Shown in pieces: positions 17,135 to 29,456 of a stretch of DNA of 47,460 nt. The position numbers and the translations under genes were made by a program. How positions within the stretch are numbered: the stretch's first letter is position 1; every line of letters begins with the position of its first letter. The stretch is from Gammaproteobacteria bacterium (GTDB taxonomy: Bacteria; Pseudomonadota; Gammaproteobacteria; Eutrophobiales; Eutrophobiaceae): positions 1 to 47,460 of the forward strand of contig JANQJZ010000014.1 in the NCBI GenBank assembly GCA_028281365.1, read 5' to 3'. The notes beneath the pieces are model-generated. The model was given only the letters and a program-made list of their open reading frames with translations, searched no databases and had not been told where the DNA came from.

Positions 17135-18152
17135 ATGCTAACCCGTGATTTTTCATATGAACTTCCGCAAGAGTTGATTGCGCAATATCCTGCTGGACAA
17201 CGTGATAGCAGTCGAATGTTATATCTGGATGCTAAAAAAAATATTACGGACACTTTATTTAGACAACTGCCACATTATCTTAAACCCGGTGATTTAATTG
17301 TATTGAACGATACTCGCGTTATCCCGGCACGGTTATATGCAAAGAAAGAAACTGGCGGTAAAGTCGAAATCATGCTCGAACGTGTTCAGGATGAGCACAC
17401 ATTATTAGTGCAACTGCGTGCGAGTAAAACACCAAAACCTGGATCATTATTAATACTGGATGAAAAAACTCAGTTTAAGGTAAAGAAACGTGAAGATGAT
17501 ATGTTTCTGCTTAATTATGATGGTGAAGCATTATTATCCGAAGTAATTGATCATCATGGCCACATGCCATTACCGCCTTATATAAGTCGTAATGATGAAA
17601 ACCTGGATCAAGAACGTTACCAAACTATTTATTCTGATAAGCCGGGTGCAGTTGCCGCACCAACTGCGGGATTACATTTTACAGATGAAATTTTAAAGAT
17701 GCTTAAATCAAAGGGTATTGATAATGTATGTTTAACCTTGCATGTTGGCGCAGGAACATTCCAGCCAGTGCGTGTTGATGATATTACCAGGCATCATATG
17801 CATAGCGAATATATGAACCTGTCTAATAACGTTGTTGAAAAAATAAACAGTACTAAAAAACAGGGTGGACGTATTGTTGCGGTAGGTACAACTGTCGTCA
17901 GGAGTCTGGAGACAGCGGCAAGTGATGGAGAACTAAAACCTTATGAAGGTGATACAGATATTTTTATTTACCCGGGTTTTAAATTTAATGTGGTCGATAT
18001 GTTATTAACTAATTTTCATCTACCGGAATCAACGTTATTAATGCTAGTTTGTGCCTTTGCCGGTAAAGATAATGTAATGCATGCTTATCAACATGCAATA
18101 AGACAAAAATATCGGTTTTATAGTTATGGTGATGCAATGCTTTTGACGAAGC

Positions 18153-18163
<11 letters not shown>
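17135..18163 (+). CDS. queA: S-adenosylmethionine:tRNA ribosyltransferase-isomerase
   Basis: Transfers and isomerises the ribosyl group of SAM to preQ1 in tRNA to give epoxyqueuosine. It has 342 residues. Family blocks are FSYELPQELIAQYPAGQRDSSR (read in two parts), LPHYLKPGDLIVLNDTRVIPARL, GAVAAPTAGLHFT, HVGAGTFQPVR, and FIYPGFKFNVVDMLLTNFHLP. The TGA stop falls inside a heptanucleotide array that continues to the tgt start. queA-tgt adjacency is the usual queuosine arrangement. Confidence 0.97.
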
Positions 18164-20226
<2,063 letters not shown>

Positions 20227-20230
<4 letters not shown>

Positions 20231-21144
20231 GTTTTGATCAACAGGAACATGTGTTGTTCGATCTGTTATTCGATAGTCATTTGCGCGAACAATTTTGCCA
20301 GGATCAAACGCTCGCGCTAACAAAATATGATCTTGATGAAACGGAATTAAACGATTTTAAAACGATTCGGCCGGAAGCATTACAACTCGATGCCGCAATG
20401 CGTGCAGATTTAATCTTATCTCATATCTGTAAATCGTTTCCGATCAGTTTCAGTATCACATCATCTTTTCCGAAAGGTATCGATACACTTAAACAATTAA
20501 TCGATATTGAAACCATGCGCAGTAAACCGATAGAACGTACGACGGTGTTTGGCAATCGATTGGGACAACACTATCCTGAATTTGCATTTTCATCCGATAA
20601 TGAAAGGGCGATCGCAATAGCGATATTAGAAGCAGAGCTTGGGATGTCCTGGACCAGTACTTCACTCAAACAGCTTGTTCTGGAAAATGGTAACCTGCCA
20701 CAAACCACCTTTGAACGGTTCCAGGATTGGTTAAACGAACCGATCAAATTAGCTGCCTATGTCAGTGCATCTGTCCTACCACAGTCATATACATTAATTA
20801 AACAACGTTTGTGCAAGGTTGAGGATGATTGTCTATGGCGGCATTTAAATACGGAAGCATTATCCGTTCCGGTTAGAAAGAAAACATTGCAAACTGAAGA
20901 TCCAAGGCTATTGATTGCAAAAGCATATGTATGCCGGGTATCGAAATGCGAACCGGTTATTGAACATAAAACAATGGAGTTGAGTGAAGGCTTTGCGCCA
21001 TTGTTCCAACATGTGAATGGCACGATGAGCGTTGGGCAAATAATCGAACAGTTAAAACAGATCGGTGCTGAGGAGCAAATGTTGCAAAGAATTCAGACAG
21101 TTTTCCAGCAATTACTGGAGACAGGGATGTTGGAGCTTCAGTAG
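20227..21144 (+). CDS. partner protein of the DUF692 enzyme, PqqD-like C terminus
   Basis: A 305-residue protein coupled by a 4 nt overlap (ATGA) to the DUF692 gene, matching the enzyme-partner pairs of this family. The first 45 residues (LFDSHLREQFCQDQTLAL, then YDLDETELNDF) resemble short helical leader/LigA-like domains. The last 60 (TMELSEGFAPLFQHVNGTMS, then a helix-rich end) look like a PqqD-type peptide-recognition fold. The middle is unassigned. Cysteines occur at C24, in HICKSF, LCKVEDDC and VCRVSKC. This suggests it presents a peptide or protein to the DUF692 enzyme. The substrate is unknown. Confidence 0.65.
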
Positions 21145-21276
21145 ATAAGCCTTTAGAAAGAATACAATTCTTGAAAACCGGGAAATTGCCCCAATAAGCA
21201 ATAAAGTAGTAACTATGCTGAATTAAGGTAGTTTTGTGGCATAATAGCGCGCTTTTTAAACCTGAGTATTCGATTA

Positions 21277-21603
21277 ATGCTGGATTTCTTCGTAAATAGT
21301 GCATGGGCGGCACCTGCGCAGCAGGAACCTGGTTTTGCCAGTTTTCTGCCACTTATTATTTTATTTGCCGTATTTTATTTTTTATTGATAAGACCGCAGT
21401 TAAAGCAGGCAAAACAACACAAGCAACTGGTTGCCGGATTAGCCAAGGGCGATGAAATAGCGACCAATGGTGGATTGCTTGGAAAGATAAAGGAAGTTGG
21501 TGATAACTTTATTATTGTAGAGATCGCAAAAGATACTGAAGTAAAAATACAAAAACAGGCTGTTGCTACGGTGATGCCTAAAGGTACGCTCAAGACACTT
21601 TGA
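21277..21603 (+). CDS. yajC: preprotein translocase subunit YajC
   Basis: A small inner-membrane partner of SecDF that assists the SecYEG translocon. It has 108 residues with one membrane helix (SFLPLIILFAVFYFLLIRPQ). After it come QAKQHKQLVAGLAKGDEIATNGGLLGKI and a short beta domain ending KQAVATVMPKGTLK. The start at 21277 follows a likely promoter region containing CATAAT at 21240-21245. Order yajC-secD-secF is standard. Confidence 0.96.
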   Translation: MLDFFVNSAWAAPAQQEPGFASFLPLIILFAVFYFLLIRPQLKQAKQHKQLVAGLAKGDEIATNGGLLGKIKEVGDNFIIVEIAKDTEVKIQKQAVATVMPKGTLKTL

Positions 21604-21630
21604 TTTAAATACAAGAATAAGAACTAAGTT

Positions 21631-23493
21631 ATGGTGATGAATCGATATCCAATCTGGAAATACTTATTAATATTAGTATTAGTTAGTATAGGTCTTCTAT
21701 TTGCTTTACCGAATATCTATGGCAAGGAGCCAGCGCTGCAAGTTACAAGTTCCCGGGCAGAGATCAGTGAACTGACAGAATTCCAGGTTAGTAATGCGCT
21801 GGAGGAAGCTGGAATAAATTATAAAGCCATGGATCTTGGTATCGAAAACCTGATCATACGTTTCGAAAACGAAGAAACACAACTAAAAGCACAATCTGTA
21901 GTAAAGGAATCATTAGGCAGGAATTTTGTAGTTGCACTTAACCTCGCACCGGCCACACCTTATTGGTTACGAAAATTTGGTGCTGAGCCCATGTTTCTGG
22001 GCCTTGATCTTCGTGGTGGTGTGCATTTCCTGATGGAAGTCGATATGGAAGCGGCTATTGCTAAAGCCGAAAACCGGTATATGACAGATCTTCGTAGTGA
22101 TTTGCGTGAGAGCAAAGTACGTTATAAAACGATAACCCGAAATGAATCAGGTGGTTTGTTAATCCGTTTTAAAAATGATGATGAACGTGATAAAGGCCAA
22201 GAGGTTATTGAAGATAGTTTTACAGATCTTGAGACAACGATTCCCCAGATAAGTAGTGATGAATCGCAATTGCTGGCAGCAATTAAAGAAGAAGTTGTGT
22301 TGGAAACACAGCGTCTGGCGTTACAACAAAACATCACGACTTTGCGTAAACGAGTTAATGAACTGGGCGTTGCTGAGCCGGTTATCCAACAACAAGGTTT
22401 AAAACGTGTTGTCGTACAATTGCCGGGTGTGCAGGATACAGCCAGGGCAAAAGAAATACTTGGTGCCACGGCAACACTGGAATTTCGACTGGTAGACGAC
22501 AAGCATGATCCACAAGATGCGGTAGATGGACGTGTCCCTGCCGGTTCAAAACTTTACTATGAGCGAACCGGACAACCAATATTGTTAAGAAAACAGGTGA
22601 TGTTGACCGGTGATTCAATAATCAATGCGGCCTCCGGTATTGATGCATTAGACGGTAGTCCAAATGTCAATATTTCACTGGATGGTAAAGGTGCAAAACG
22701 GATGAAACATGGCACCCGCGATAATGTTGGTAAACGGCTTGCGGTTGTTTTTATTGAAAATAAATCCGAAACAGTAGAAGAAAAAGGGGAACTTGTTCAA
22801 CAAAAGGAAACGATCGAAGAAGTCATTAGCGCTCCGGTTATCAGGGAACAGCTCGGTCAGAGATTTCAAATAACAGGTCTGGATTCAACCCAGGAAGCTC
22901 GTACTCTCGCATTATTATTACGTGCGGGTGCCCTTGCTGCACCGATCTATATTATTGAGGAACGAACGGTAGGACCAAGTCTGGGTCAGGATAATATCGA
23001 TAAAGGTTTTAATTCCGTGATGATCGGTTTTGTCCTGGTGCTAATATTTATGGCGTTGTATTACAAAGTGTTCGGTCTGGTTGCAGACGTTGCATTAGCT
23101 TTAAATCTGGTCCTGATTGTTGCATTGTTATCCTTATTGCAAGCCACGCTAACCTTACCGGGTATAGCAGGTATTGTATTAACCGTTGGTATGGCCGTGG
23201 ATGCAAATGTATTGATCTTTGAACGTATAAGAGAGGAAATACGTAATGGTAATTCTCCTCAGGCAAGTATTCATGCGGGTTACGAAAAGGCGTTTTCAAC
23301 GATTGCCGACGCAAATATTACGACATTGATTGCTGCATTGGTTTTGTTCAGCTTTGGTACCGGTCCAATCAAGGGTTTCGCAGTAACCTTATCATTAGGA
23401 ATTATTTCATCCATGTTTACAGCCATTATGGTAACACGTAGTTTGGTGAACCTTATTTATGGCGGGCGGCGACTGGAAAAACTCGTCATATAG
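21631..23493 (+). CDS. secD: protein translocase subunit SecD
   Basis: A proton-driven inner-membrane factor that completes export of proteins through SecYEG. It has 620 residues. There is a first membrane helix (YLLILVLVSIGLLFALPN), a large periplasmic P1 domain with LGLDLRGGVHFLMEVD and QNITTLRKRVNELGVAEP, and the conserved GQRFQITGL and GALAAPIYIIEERTVGPSLG. Five C-terminal helices include GMAVDANVLIFERIREE, with the essential Asp of the proton pathway. It is followed 24 bp later by secF. Confidence 0.97.
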   Translation: MVMNRYPIWKYLLILVLVSIGLLFALPNIYGKEPALQVTSSRAEISELTEFQVSNALEEAGINYKAMDLGIENLIIRFENEETQLKAQSVVKESLGRNFVVALNLAPATPYWLRKFGAEPMFLGLDLRGGVHFLMEVDMEAAIAKAENRYMTDLRSDLRESKVRYKTITRNESGGLLIRFKNDDERDKGQEVIEDSFTDLETTIPQISSDESQLLAAIKEEVVLETQRLALQQNITTLRKRVNELGVAEPVIQQQGLKRVVVQLPGVQDTARAKEILGATATLEFRLVDDKHDPQDAVDGRVPAGSKLYYERTGQPILLRKQVMLTGDSIINAASGIDALDGSPNVNISLDGKGAKRMKHGTRDNVGKRLAVVFIENKSETVEEKGELVQQKETIEEVISAPVIREQLGQRFQITGLDSTQEARTLALLLRAGALAAPIYIIEERTVGPSLGQDNIDKGFNSVMIGFVLVLIFMALYYKVFGLVADVALALNLVLIVALLSLLQATLTLPGIAGIVLTVGMAVDANVLIFERIREEIRNGNSPQASIHAGYEKAFSTIADANITTLIAALVLFSFGTGPIKGFAVTLSLGIISSMFTAIMVTRSLVNLIYGGRRLEKLVI

Positions 23494-23517
23494 GATTTTA
23501 TCTGGAAGAGAATCATT

Positions 23518-24453
23518 ATGGTAATGCTTAAAACACGATTCAATTTTGACTTTATGAGCAAACGTAAGGTTATGCTGCTTACATCCTGTATTCTCATTAT
23601 CGTCTCGATTATTTCATTATTTACCAGGGGCTTAAACCTCGGTATTGATTTCACGGGCGGTACCCTGGTTGAAGTTGGTTATACTGAAGCTGTAGACATA
23701 GAACCTATCCGTCAGACATTGGCAAATTCAGAATTTGGCGATGCAGTTGTCCAGTATTTTGGTTCAGCAAAAGATGTATTAATACGTATTCCACCGAAAG
23801 AGGGACTTAATACCGCTGATATCAGTAACAAGGTTCTGAACTTGTTATCAGGTTCCGGTCAGGGTCTGGAAATGCGACGGGTGGAATTTGTCGGACCTCA
23901 AGTCGGCGAGGAATTAAAAGAAGATGGTGGTCTGGCAATGTTAGCTGCATTGGCAATGATTATGTTGTACGTGGCAATTCGATTTCAGATGAGGTTTTCT
24001 GTCGGCGCGATTGCAGCACTTGCCCATGATGTATTGATTACCCTGGGTATTTTTTCAGTTACACAATTTGATTTTGATCTGACAGTATTGGCTGCATTAC
24101 TGGCTGTTATCGGTTATTCATTAAACGATACGATAGTGGTATTTGATCGTGTACGGGAAAATTTTCGTAGACTAAGAGAACTTACACCAATAGAAGTATT
24201 TAATGCCTCACTCAACCAGACATTAAATAGAACAATAATGACATCATTAACAACGTTGCTTGTACTTTTTGCATTATTTTTATTTGGTGGTGAAATTATT
24301 CACAGCTTTTCTATTGCCTTGATCATTGGTGTTTTAATTGGTACTTATTCATCTATCTTTGTCGCCAGCCCGGTAACACTGGCGCTGGGAATTACCAAAG
24401 AAGACCTGATGCCGGTACAGAAAGAGGGTGCCGATTTAGATACCGCTCCATAA
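23518..24453 (+). CDS. secF: protein translocase subunit SecF
   Basis: Forms the SecDF complex with SecD. It has 311 residues: an N-terminal helix, the LGIDFTGGTLVEVGY periplasmic motif, RRVEFVGPQVGEELKEDG, then five helices with AIGYSLNDTIVVFDRVREN-type sequence (here VIGYSLNDTIVVFDRVREN) and the closing NRTIMTSLTTLLVLFALFLFG. All family landmarks are present. pdxB follows after 6 bp. Confidence 0.97.
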   Translation: MVMLKTRFNFDFMSKRKVMLLTSCILIIVSIISLFTRGLNLGIDFTGGTLVEVGYTEAVDIEPIRQTLANSEFGDAVVQYFGSAKDVLIRIPPKEGLNTADISNKVLNLLSGSGQGLEMRRVEFVGPQVGEELKEDGGLAMLAALAMIMLYVAIRFQMRFSVGAIAALAHDVLITLGIFSVTQFDFDLTVLAALLAVIGYSLNDTIVVFDRVRENFRRLRELTPIEVFNASLNQTLNRTIMTSLTTLLVLFALFLFGGEIIHSFSIALIIGVLIGTYSSIFVASPVTLALGITKEDLMPVQKEGADLDTAP

Positions 24454-24459
24454 TTCATC

Positions 24460-25602
24460 TTGTCCAATTCATTATCTATAGTTGCTGACCAACAAGTCCT
24501 GTTTGCTAAAGAAGCCTTTTCAACTTTTGGTGATGTCAATCTGGTTGATGGCCGATCTATTGACAGGCAAACTATAAAAAATTCAGATGTTCTGCTGGTA
24601 AGATCTGTCACACCGGTAAATGAATCTCTACTAAAAAATTCTAAAATACGTTTTGTTGGTTCAGCCACAAGCGGTATTGATCATATCGATCAGGACTATT
24701 TAAAAAAGTCAGATATTCAATTCGTATATGCTCCGGGTAGCAATGCAAGATCTGTTGCCGAATATGTATTGAGTGCTTTATTTGCTGTTGCCGAGTTAAA
24801 TGATTTTGCGTTAACGGATAAGACAGTCGGTATAATAGGACACGGTCAGGTGGGTTCCCGGCTAGGTCGTTTTCTTAATATACTGGGCATCAAATGTTTG
24901 TTAAATGATCCGCCATTGGCTGAATTGAATTCAGATAATATTTATCAGGATCTCGATGAGGTATTGACTGCAGATATTGTTACTCTTCATGTTCCTCTTG
25001 TTCCGGATGGACCATACCCTACCAGACAACTGGTTAATAATGAGTTTTTAGCAAAATTAAAATCAGATGTGATATTAATTAATACGTCACGTGGTGAAGT
25101 CATTAATGAAAATACCCTGCTGGATTTTAAAATGCATAACCCGGATTCAACCTTGATACTGGATGTTTGGTGTAATGAACCAGGCATTAACAGGGAATTA
25201 CTAAAGGAAACATTGATCGCAACACCGCATATTGCCGGTTATAGCCTTGATGGTAAATTAAAGGCTACATATATGCTTGTCGACTCATTACAGCAATTTC
25301 TTAATAATAATATTGAAATACCCCGAAATAATTTACCGGAACCTGCACATATTAAACTTGAGTTGGGAGAAGGAAGTATTCAATGTGCTGTAATGCAAAG
25401 TTACGATATACGGTCTGATGCAGTTGGATTGCGAAATCTCTTTACATTGGAAGAAAATGAACGTGATAGTTATTTTGATAACTTGAGAAAATATTACCCG
25501 AACAGGCGTGAATTTAAAGTTCATACAATTAAGTCACAGATGCACAACATGGAAATGGAAATGAAACTGGAACAATTAGGGTTTAATGTAGAGATAATAT
25601 GA
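24460..25602 (+). CDS. pdxB: erythronate-4-phosphate dehydrogenase
   Basis: An NAD-dependent dehydrogenase in the DXP-dependent pyridoxal 5'-phosphate pathway. It has 380 residues and begins with a TTG at 24460 giving MSNSLSIVADQQVLFAKEAF. Key blocks are VRSVTPVNESLLKNSKIRFVG, SATSGIDHIDQDYL, the Rossmann motif GIIGHGQVGSRLG, INTSRGEVINENTLL and TPHIAGYSLDGKLKAT with the catalytic His. The C-terminal dimerisation domain of PdxB is present. It is probably co-transcribed with secDF. Confidence 0.94.
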   Translation: MSNSLSIVADQQVLFAKEAFSTFGDVNLVDGRSIDRQTIKNSDVLLVRSVTPVNESLLKNSKIRFVGSATSGIDHIDQDYLKKSDIQFVYAPGSNARSVAEYVLSALFAVAELNDFALTDKTVGIIGHGQVGSRLGRFLNILGIKCLLNDPPLAELNSDNIYQDLDEVLTADIVTLHVPLVPDGPYPTRQLVNNEFLAKLKSDVILINTSRGEVINENTLLDFKMHNPDSTLILDVWCNEPGINRELLKETLIATPHIAGYSLDGKLKATYMLVDSLQQFLNNNIEIPRNNLPEPAHIKLELGEGSIQCAVMQSYDIRSDAVGLRNLFTLEENERDSYFDNLRKYYPNRREFKVHTIKSQMHNMEMEMKLEQLGFNVEII

Positions 25603-26198
25603 AAAAACTTGGTATTTTGGTTTCCGGGCGCGGTAGTAATATGCTGGCAATTATGGATGCCTGTAAAACGGGCAAGCTTTCTGCCGAGGTATCAATCGTT
25701 ATAAGCAATAACCGGGACTCTAACGCGTTAACTATTGCCCGGGACAGAAATATAAAGACCGCCCATCTCAGTTCTATTACTCACCCTGATGTTCAATTTC
25801 TTGATATTGCGATGAAAGAAACGTTAATTGACAATGAAGTTGATTTTGTTTTGTTAGCGGGTTTTATGAAAAAAGTTGGTAGGGAAACTCTCAATGCTTA
25901 TAAAGGCAGGGTTCTTAATATTCATCCTTCTCTATTACCCAGGTTTGGTGGACAAGGGATGTTTGGTATACATGTGCACGAAGCGGTAATAACTGCGGCA
26001 GAGAAAGAAACAGGTGTCACAATACATCTGGTAGATAGTGAATATGATGGAGGTACCATTCTGGCTCAACGTAAGGTTCCGGTAAAAATAAATGATACTC
26101 CGGAGTCCCTTGCAGCAAGAGTATTAGAGGTGGAACATGTTTTATATGCTGAAACCATACAAAAAATAATTGATGGCAGTATCATATTGCCTGACTAG
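25599..26198 (+). CDS. purN: phosphoribosylglycinamide formyltransferase
   Basis: Transfers a formyl group from 10-formyltetrahydrofolate to GAR in purine synthesis. It has 199 residues. The family landmarks are [70 protein letters not shown] with the catalytic Asn-His, and [18 protein letters not shown] with the Asp. The start overlaps pdxB by 4 nt. purM, its usual neighbour, is not in this window. Confidence 0.96.
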   Translation: MKKLGILVSGRGSNMLAIMDACKTGKLSAEVSIVISNNRDSNALTIARDRNIKTAHLSSITHPDVQFLDIAMKETLIDNEVDFVLLAGFMKKVGRETLNAYKGRVLNIHPSLLPRFGGQGMFGIHVHEAVITAAEKETGVTIHLVDSEYDGGTILAQRKVPVKINDTPESLAARVLEVEHVLYAETIQKIIDGSIILPD

Positions 26199-26221
26199 AT
26201 GGCGGGAAGAGGAGAGCAGCT

Positions 26222-26605
26222 ATGAGAGTGATGCATACAATGTTAAGAGTTGGCGACCTTGATAAGTCATTGGATTTTTATCAAAACATATTGGGCATGA
26301 ATTTAATACGTAAACATGAGTATCCTGAACATGAATTTACCCTGGCATTTGTCGGTTATGGGGAAGAATCCAAGACGGCTGTGCTGGAGCTTACCTACAA
26401 CTGGGGTACAGACTCATACGATCTCGGCGATGCATATGGACATGTTGCAATAGGGGTAGGTGATGTTTACCAGGCATGTGACAAAATTAAAGAAAAAGGT
26501 GGAAAAGTAATCCGTGAAGCAGGCCCTATGCAAGGTGGAGATACGGTTATTGCTTTCGTTGAAGATCCGGATGGATACAAAATCGAGTTATTGGAAGATA
26601 AATAA
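26222..26605 (+). CDS. gloA: lactoylglutathione lyase (glyoxalase I)
   Basis: Converts the methylglyoxal-glutathione hemithioacetal to lactoylglutathione. It has 127 residues of the short bacterial type: [18 protein letters not shown] with metal ligand His5, the ELTYNWG segment with a Glu ligand, [13 protein letters not shown] with a His ligand, and [15 protein letters not shown] with the last Glu ligand. All four ligands are present. A good ribosome-binding site (GGAAGAGGAG, 26204-26213) precedes the ATG. Confidence 0.95.
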   Translation: MRVMHTMLRVGDLDKSLDFYQNILGMNLIRKHEYPEHEFTLAFVGYGEESKTAVLELTYNWGTDSYDLGDAYGHVAIGVGDVYQACDKIKEKGGKVIREAGPMQGGDTVIAFVEDPDGYKIELLEDK

Positions 26606-26717
26606 CAGGTTTTGTAATTTTTAAATCTAGGGTCATCATCGTTTTACAAATAAACATAACTTGTTTGTGTAGCCGTAATTACTGAAAAATAAAAACAATA
26701 AAGAAAACCATTTAATT

Positions 26718-29180
26718 GTGAAAGCGTATATAAAAAACTTCTATACCCTAACAGTATTAAAGTATCCGCTTGTTGTCTGTTTATTGATGGCAGGCATTCT
26801 ATGTTTTTTCGCCATACAGACCAGGGACTTTAAACTTGATGCCTCGGCTGATTCATTGTTACTGGATGATGATAAGGACCTGAAATTATTTCGTGAAACT
26901 TCAGAACGTTATGCTACAAAGGAATTCCTGTTTGTAACCTATGCTCCTGATGGAGATCTATTTTCACCGGAATCACTTGAAGTAATTACAAATCTGCGAA
27001 ATGAATTACGCGAACTGACTCCGGTTGAGTCGGTTATAAGCCTGGTTGATGTTCCGTTAGTCAGGCAGGTTGAAGGCTCCCTTTCTGATGTTGCTGAAAA
27101 TGTTCGTACCCTGGAAGGTGGTGATGTTGATATTGAAAAGGCAAAACAGGAATTATTAAGTAGTCCTATCTATAAGCAATTAATAATTAGTGAAGACGGA
27201 GAGACAACTGCATTACAGGTCAACCTGAAGGATCAGCCCGAGTTTCGCAAATTACAACAAACAAGAAACCATCTTCTGTTCAAGAAAAAAACGGAAGGTT
27301 TGTCTGAAGCGGAACAGGCAGAATTGAATCAGGTTTTGTTTGATTATACCGGGCAGAAAAAAGAGATTGACCAGATTAATCATGACAATATTGAAGCAGT
27401 CAGGAAAATAATTTCCCGGTATCAGGTTTTTGGCAGCTTGCATCTAGGTGGTGTCCCCATGATTGCTGACGATATGATTACATTTATAAAAAATGATCTC
27501 ATCGTTTTTGGTGTTGGTGTATTTTTATTTTTAATTGGCATGTTAACAATCATTTTTAGAAAACCACAGTGGGTGGTACTGCCATTATTAAGCTGTTTTT
27601 ATGCCGGTTTGTTAATGATTGGCCTATTGGGACTGGTAGGCTGGAATGTAACCGTTATTTCATCAAACTTTATATCCTTGATGTTGATAATCACGATGTC
27701 GATGAACGTCCATTTAATTGTTCGCTATAGACAACTAGCGAATGACTTTCCGGAATATTCTCAACACGATCTGGTTTTAACAACAACAAGCAAAATGGTT
27801 TGGCCCTGTTTATATACCGCACTTACAACGATCATGGCATTTAGTTCCCTGGTCGTAAGCGGCATTAAACCGGTGATAGATTTTGGCTGGATGATGACAA
27901 TTGGGTTAAGTGTTACATTTCTTACATCATTTATTCTCTTTCCAGCCTTACTGATACTACTTCCACGGACTTCAGAAAAAATAAATCCACGCGATGAGTT
28001 TCAGTTCACACCCAGGCTGGCCAGTTTGACTGAGAGGCATGGCGGTAAAGTATTAATAACAACATTAGTACTGGCAATAATTAGTCTGATTGGCATTGCA
28101 CGCCTCGAAGTGGAAAACAGTTTTATAAACTATTTCAGCGATGATACGGAAATCTATCAGGGTTTACGTTTAATTGATGAAAAACTGGGTGGAACGACAC
28201 CACTGGATATCATTCTTAGACTGGATGAACCTCCAGCGGAAGAAAATTTTGATGATGAGTTTGAAGATCTGGATGCAATGTTCGGTGCTTTTGAAGAACA
28301 GGAAGATAATGTCTGGTTCACACCGGAACGTATCGACCAGATTAAAATAGTACACGATTATCTGGATTCTTTGCCTGCTGTGGGTAAAGTCTTATCACTC
28401 GCATCAATTATTCGTGTTGGTGAGGAGATCAATGAGGGAGAGTTTGATGCATTTGAATTAGCCATTGTAAGTAAACGTATGCCGGATGAACTAAGAGAAA
28501 GCATGATTAAGCCCTATGTGTCGGAAGAAAATAATGAGGCCCGGATAAATATCCGGATTCTGGATTCGCTTGAAGATCTAAGGCGTAAGGAATTATTGGA
28601 ACAAATCAGGAACGACCTGATAGAAAAATATGAAATTGATGAAGACAAGGTGCAGATAACAGGAATACTGGTCTTATATAACAATATGTTACAAAGTTTA
28701 TTTCGATCGCAGATCCTTACTTTAGGTGTGGTTATGGCAGGAATCGCATTGATGTTGGTCATATTATTTCGCTCAATATCGTTGGCGATCATCGGCATTA
28801 TTCCAAATGTATTGGCAGCTGCAATTATTCTTGGACTAATGGGTCTGTTAGATATTCCATTGGATATGATGACGATAACGATAGCCGCTATCACAATAGG
28901 TATTGCCGTTGATAATAGTATTCATTATATCTATCGCTTTCGTGAGGAGTTTCCAAATAAAGGTGAATATATAAAAACAATGCATTATTGCCATGCAAAC
29001 ATAGGTAAGGCCGTTTTTTATACCGCAATTACTATTATTATCGGATTTTCAATATTGGTATTGTCTAACTTTATACCCACAATATATTTTGGTTTGTTAA
29101 CGGCACTTGCTATGTGTATAGCATTATTTGCAGCGCTTACATTATTGCCAAAATTGATTTTAGTCTGGAAGCCTTTTTAA
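26718..29180 (+). CDS. RND/MMPL-family exporter
   Basis: An 820-residue inner-membrane protein of the RND superfamily (COG1033/HpnN-like). It starts at a GTG (26718). There is one N-terminal helix, a periplasmic domain (about 40-255), five helices, another helix at about 460, a second periplasmic domain (about 480-650), and a final five-helix set. The segment ITIAAITIGIAVDNSIHYIYRF, in two overlapping parts, is the typical RND helix-4-like proton-site motif. The location just upstream of mlaC suggests a lipid substrate, as for hopanoid exporter HpnN next to HpnM. This is an inference from context only. Confidence 0.85.
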   Translation: MKAYIKNFYTLTVLKYPLVVCLLMAGILCFFAIQTRDFKLDASADSLLLDDDKDLKLFRETSERYATKEFLFVTYAPDGDLFSPESLEVITNLRNELRELTPVESVISLVDVPLVRQVEGSLSDVAENVRTLEGGDVDIEKAKQELLSSPIYKQLIISEDGETTALQVNLKDQPEFRKLQQTRNHLLFKKKTEGLSEAEQAELNQVLFDYTGQKKEIDQINHDNIEAVRKIISRYQVFGSLHLGGVPMIADDMITFIKNDLIVFGVGVFLFLIGMLTIIFRKPQWVVLPLLSCFYAGLLMIGLLGLVGWNVTVISSNFISLMLIITMSMNVHLIVRYRQLANDFPEYSQHDLVLTTTSKMVWPCLYTALTTIMAFSSLVVSGIKPVIDFGWMMTIGLSVTFLTSFILFPALLILLPRTSEKINPRDEFQFTPRLASLTERHGGKVLITTLVLAIISLIGIARLEVENSFINYFSDDTEIYQGLRLIDEKLGGTTPLDIILRLDEPPAEENFDDEFEDLDAMFGAFEEQEDNVWFTPERIDQIKIVHDYLDSLPAVGKVLSLASIIRVGEEINEGEFDAFELAIVSKRMPDELRESMIKPYVSEENNEARINIRILDSLEDLRRKELLEQIRNDLIEKYEIDEDKVQITGILVLYNNMLQSLFRSQILTLGVVMAGIALMLVILFRSISLAIIGIIPNVLAAAIILGLMGLLDIPLDMMTITIAAITIGIAVDNSIHYIYRFREEFPNKGEYIKTMHYCHANIGKAVFYTAITIIIGFSILVLSNFIPTIYFGLLTALAMCIALFAALTLLPKLILVWKPF

Positions 29181-29456
29181 CAAGTTGTTATATAATTTAT
29201 TCCTAAACAATGCCTTGTAGGCACTTTTTAAATCTATCGTGAGTATATGGATACCAATCAATTAAGAAAGCGTCTAATTGGTCACATCATAAATACTTTC
29301 TATCCTCATTTATTGTCATTACAATATGCGCGACCCAGGCAAGCCACTACTGTAACTGTCTGATTACTAACCAAACTAGATAAAATGGACTTTATTGTCC
29401 TGAACTACTAAAGTCCCATTGGGGTCAAAACAAAAATAACTCTCAGAGGTATAACG
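29181..29456 (+). promoter_or_regulatory. 276 bp mlaC upstream region with stem-loops
   Basis: Non-coding, AT-rich. Visible inverted repeats are TGCC/GGCA (29211-29223), ACCAAT/AATTGGT (about 29252-29283) and GGACTTTA/TAAAGTCC (about 29390-29415). A clear ribosome-binding site AGAGGT (29446-29451) precedes mlaC. Its length suggests that mlaC has its own promoter, but I cannot define it. Confidence 0.4.

Noticed and set aside
21145-21276. Short precursor peptide for the DUF692 enzyme
   Set aside because: The interval contains stop codons in all frames at short distance and no Cys-rich frame; it looks like a promoter for yajC.
29181-29456. Possible small RNA or riboswitch upstream of mlaC
   Set aside because: There are several short inverted repeats but no known aptamer pattern; I leave it as an undefined control region.
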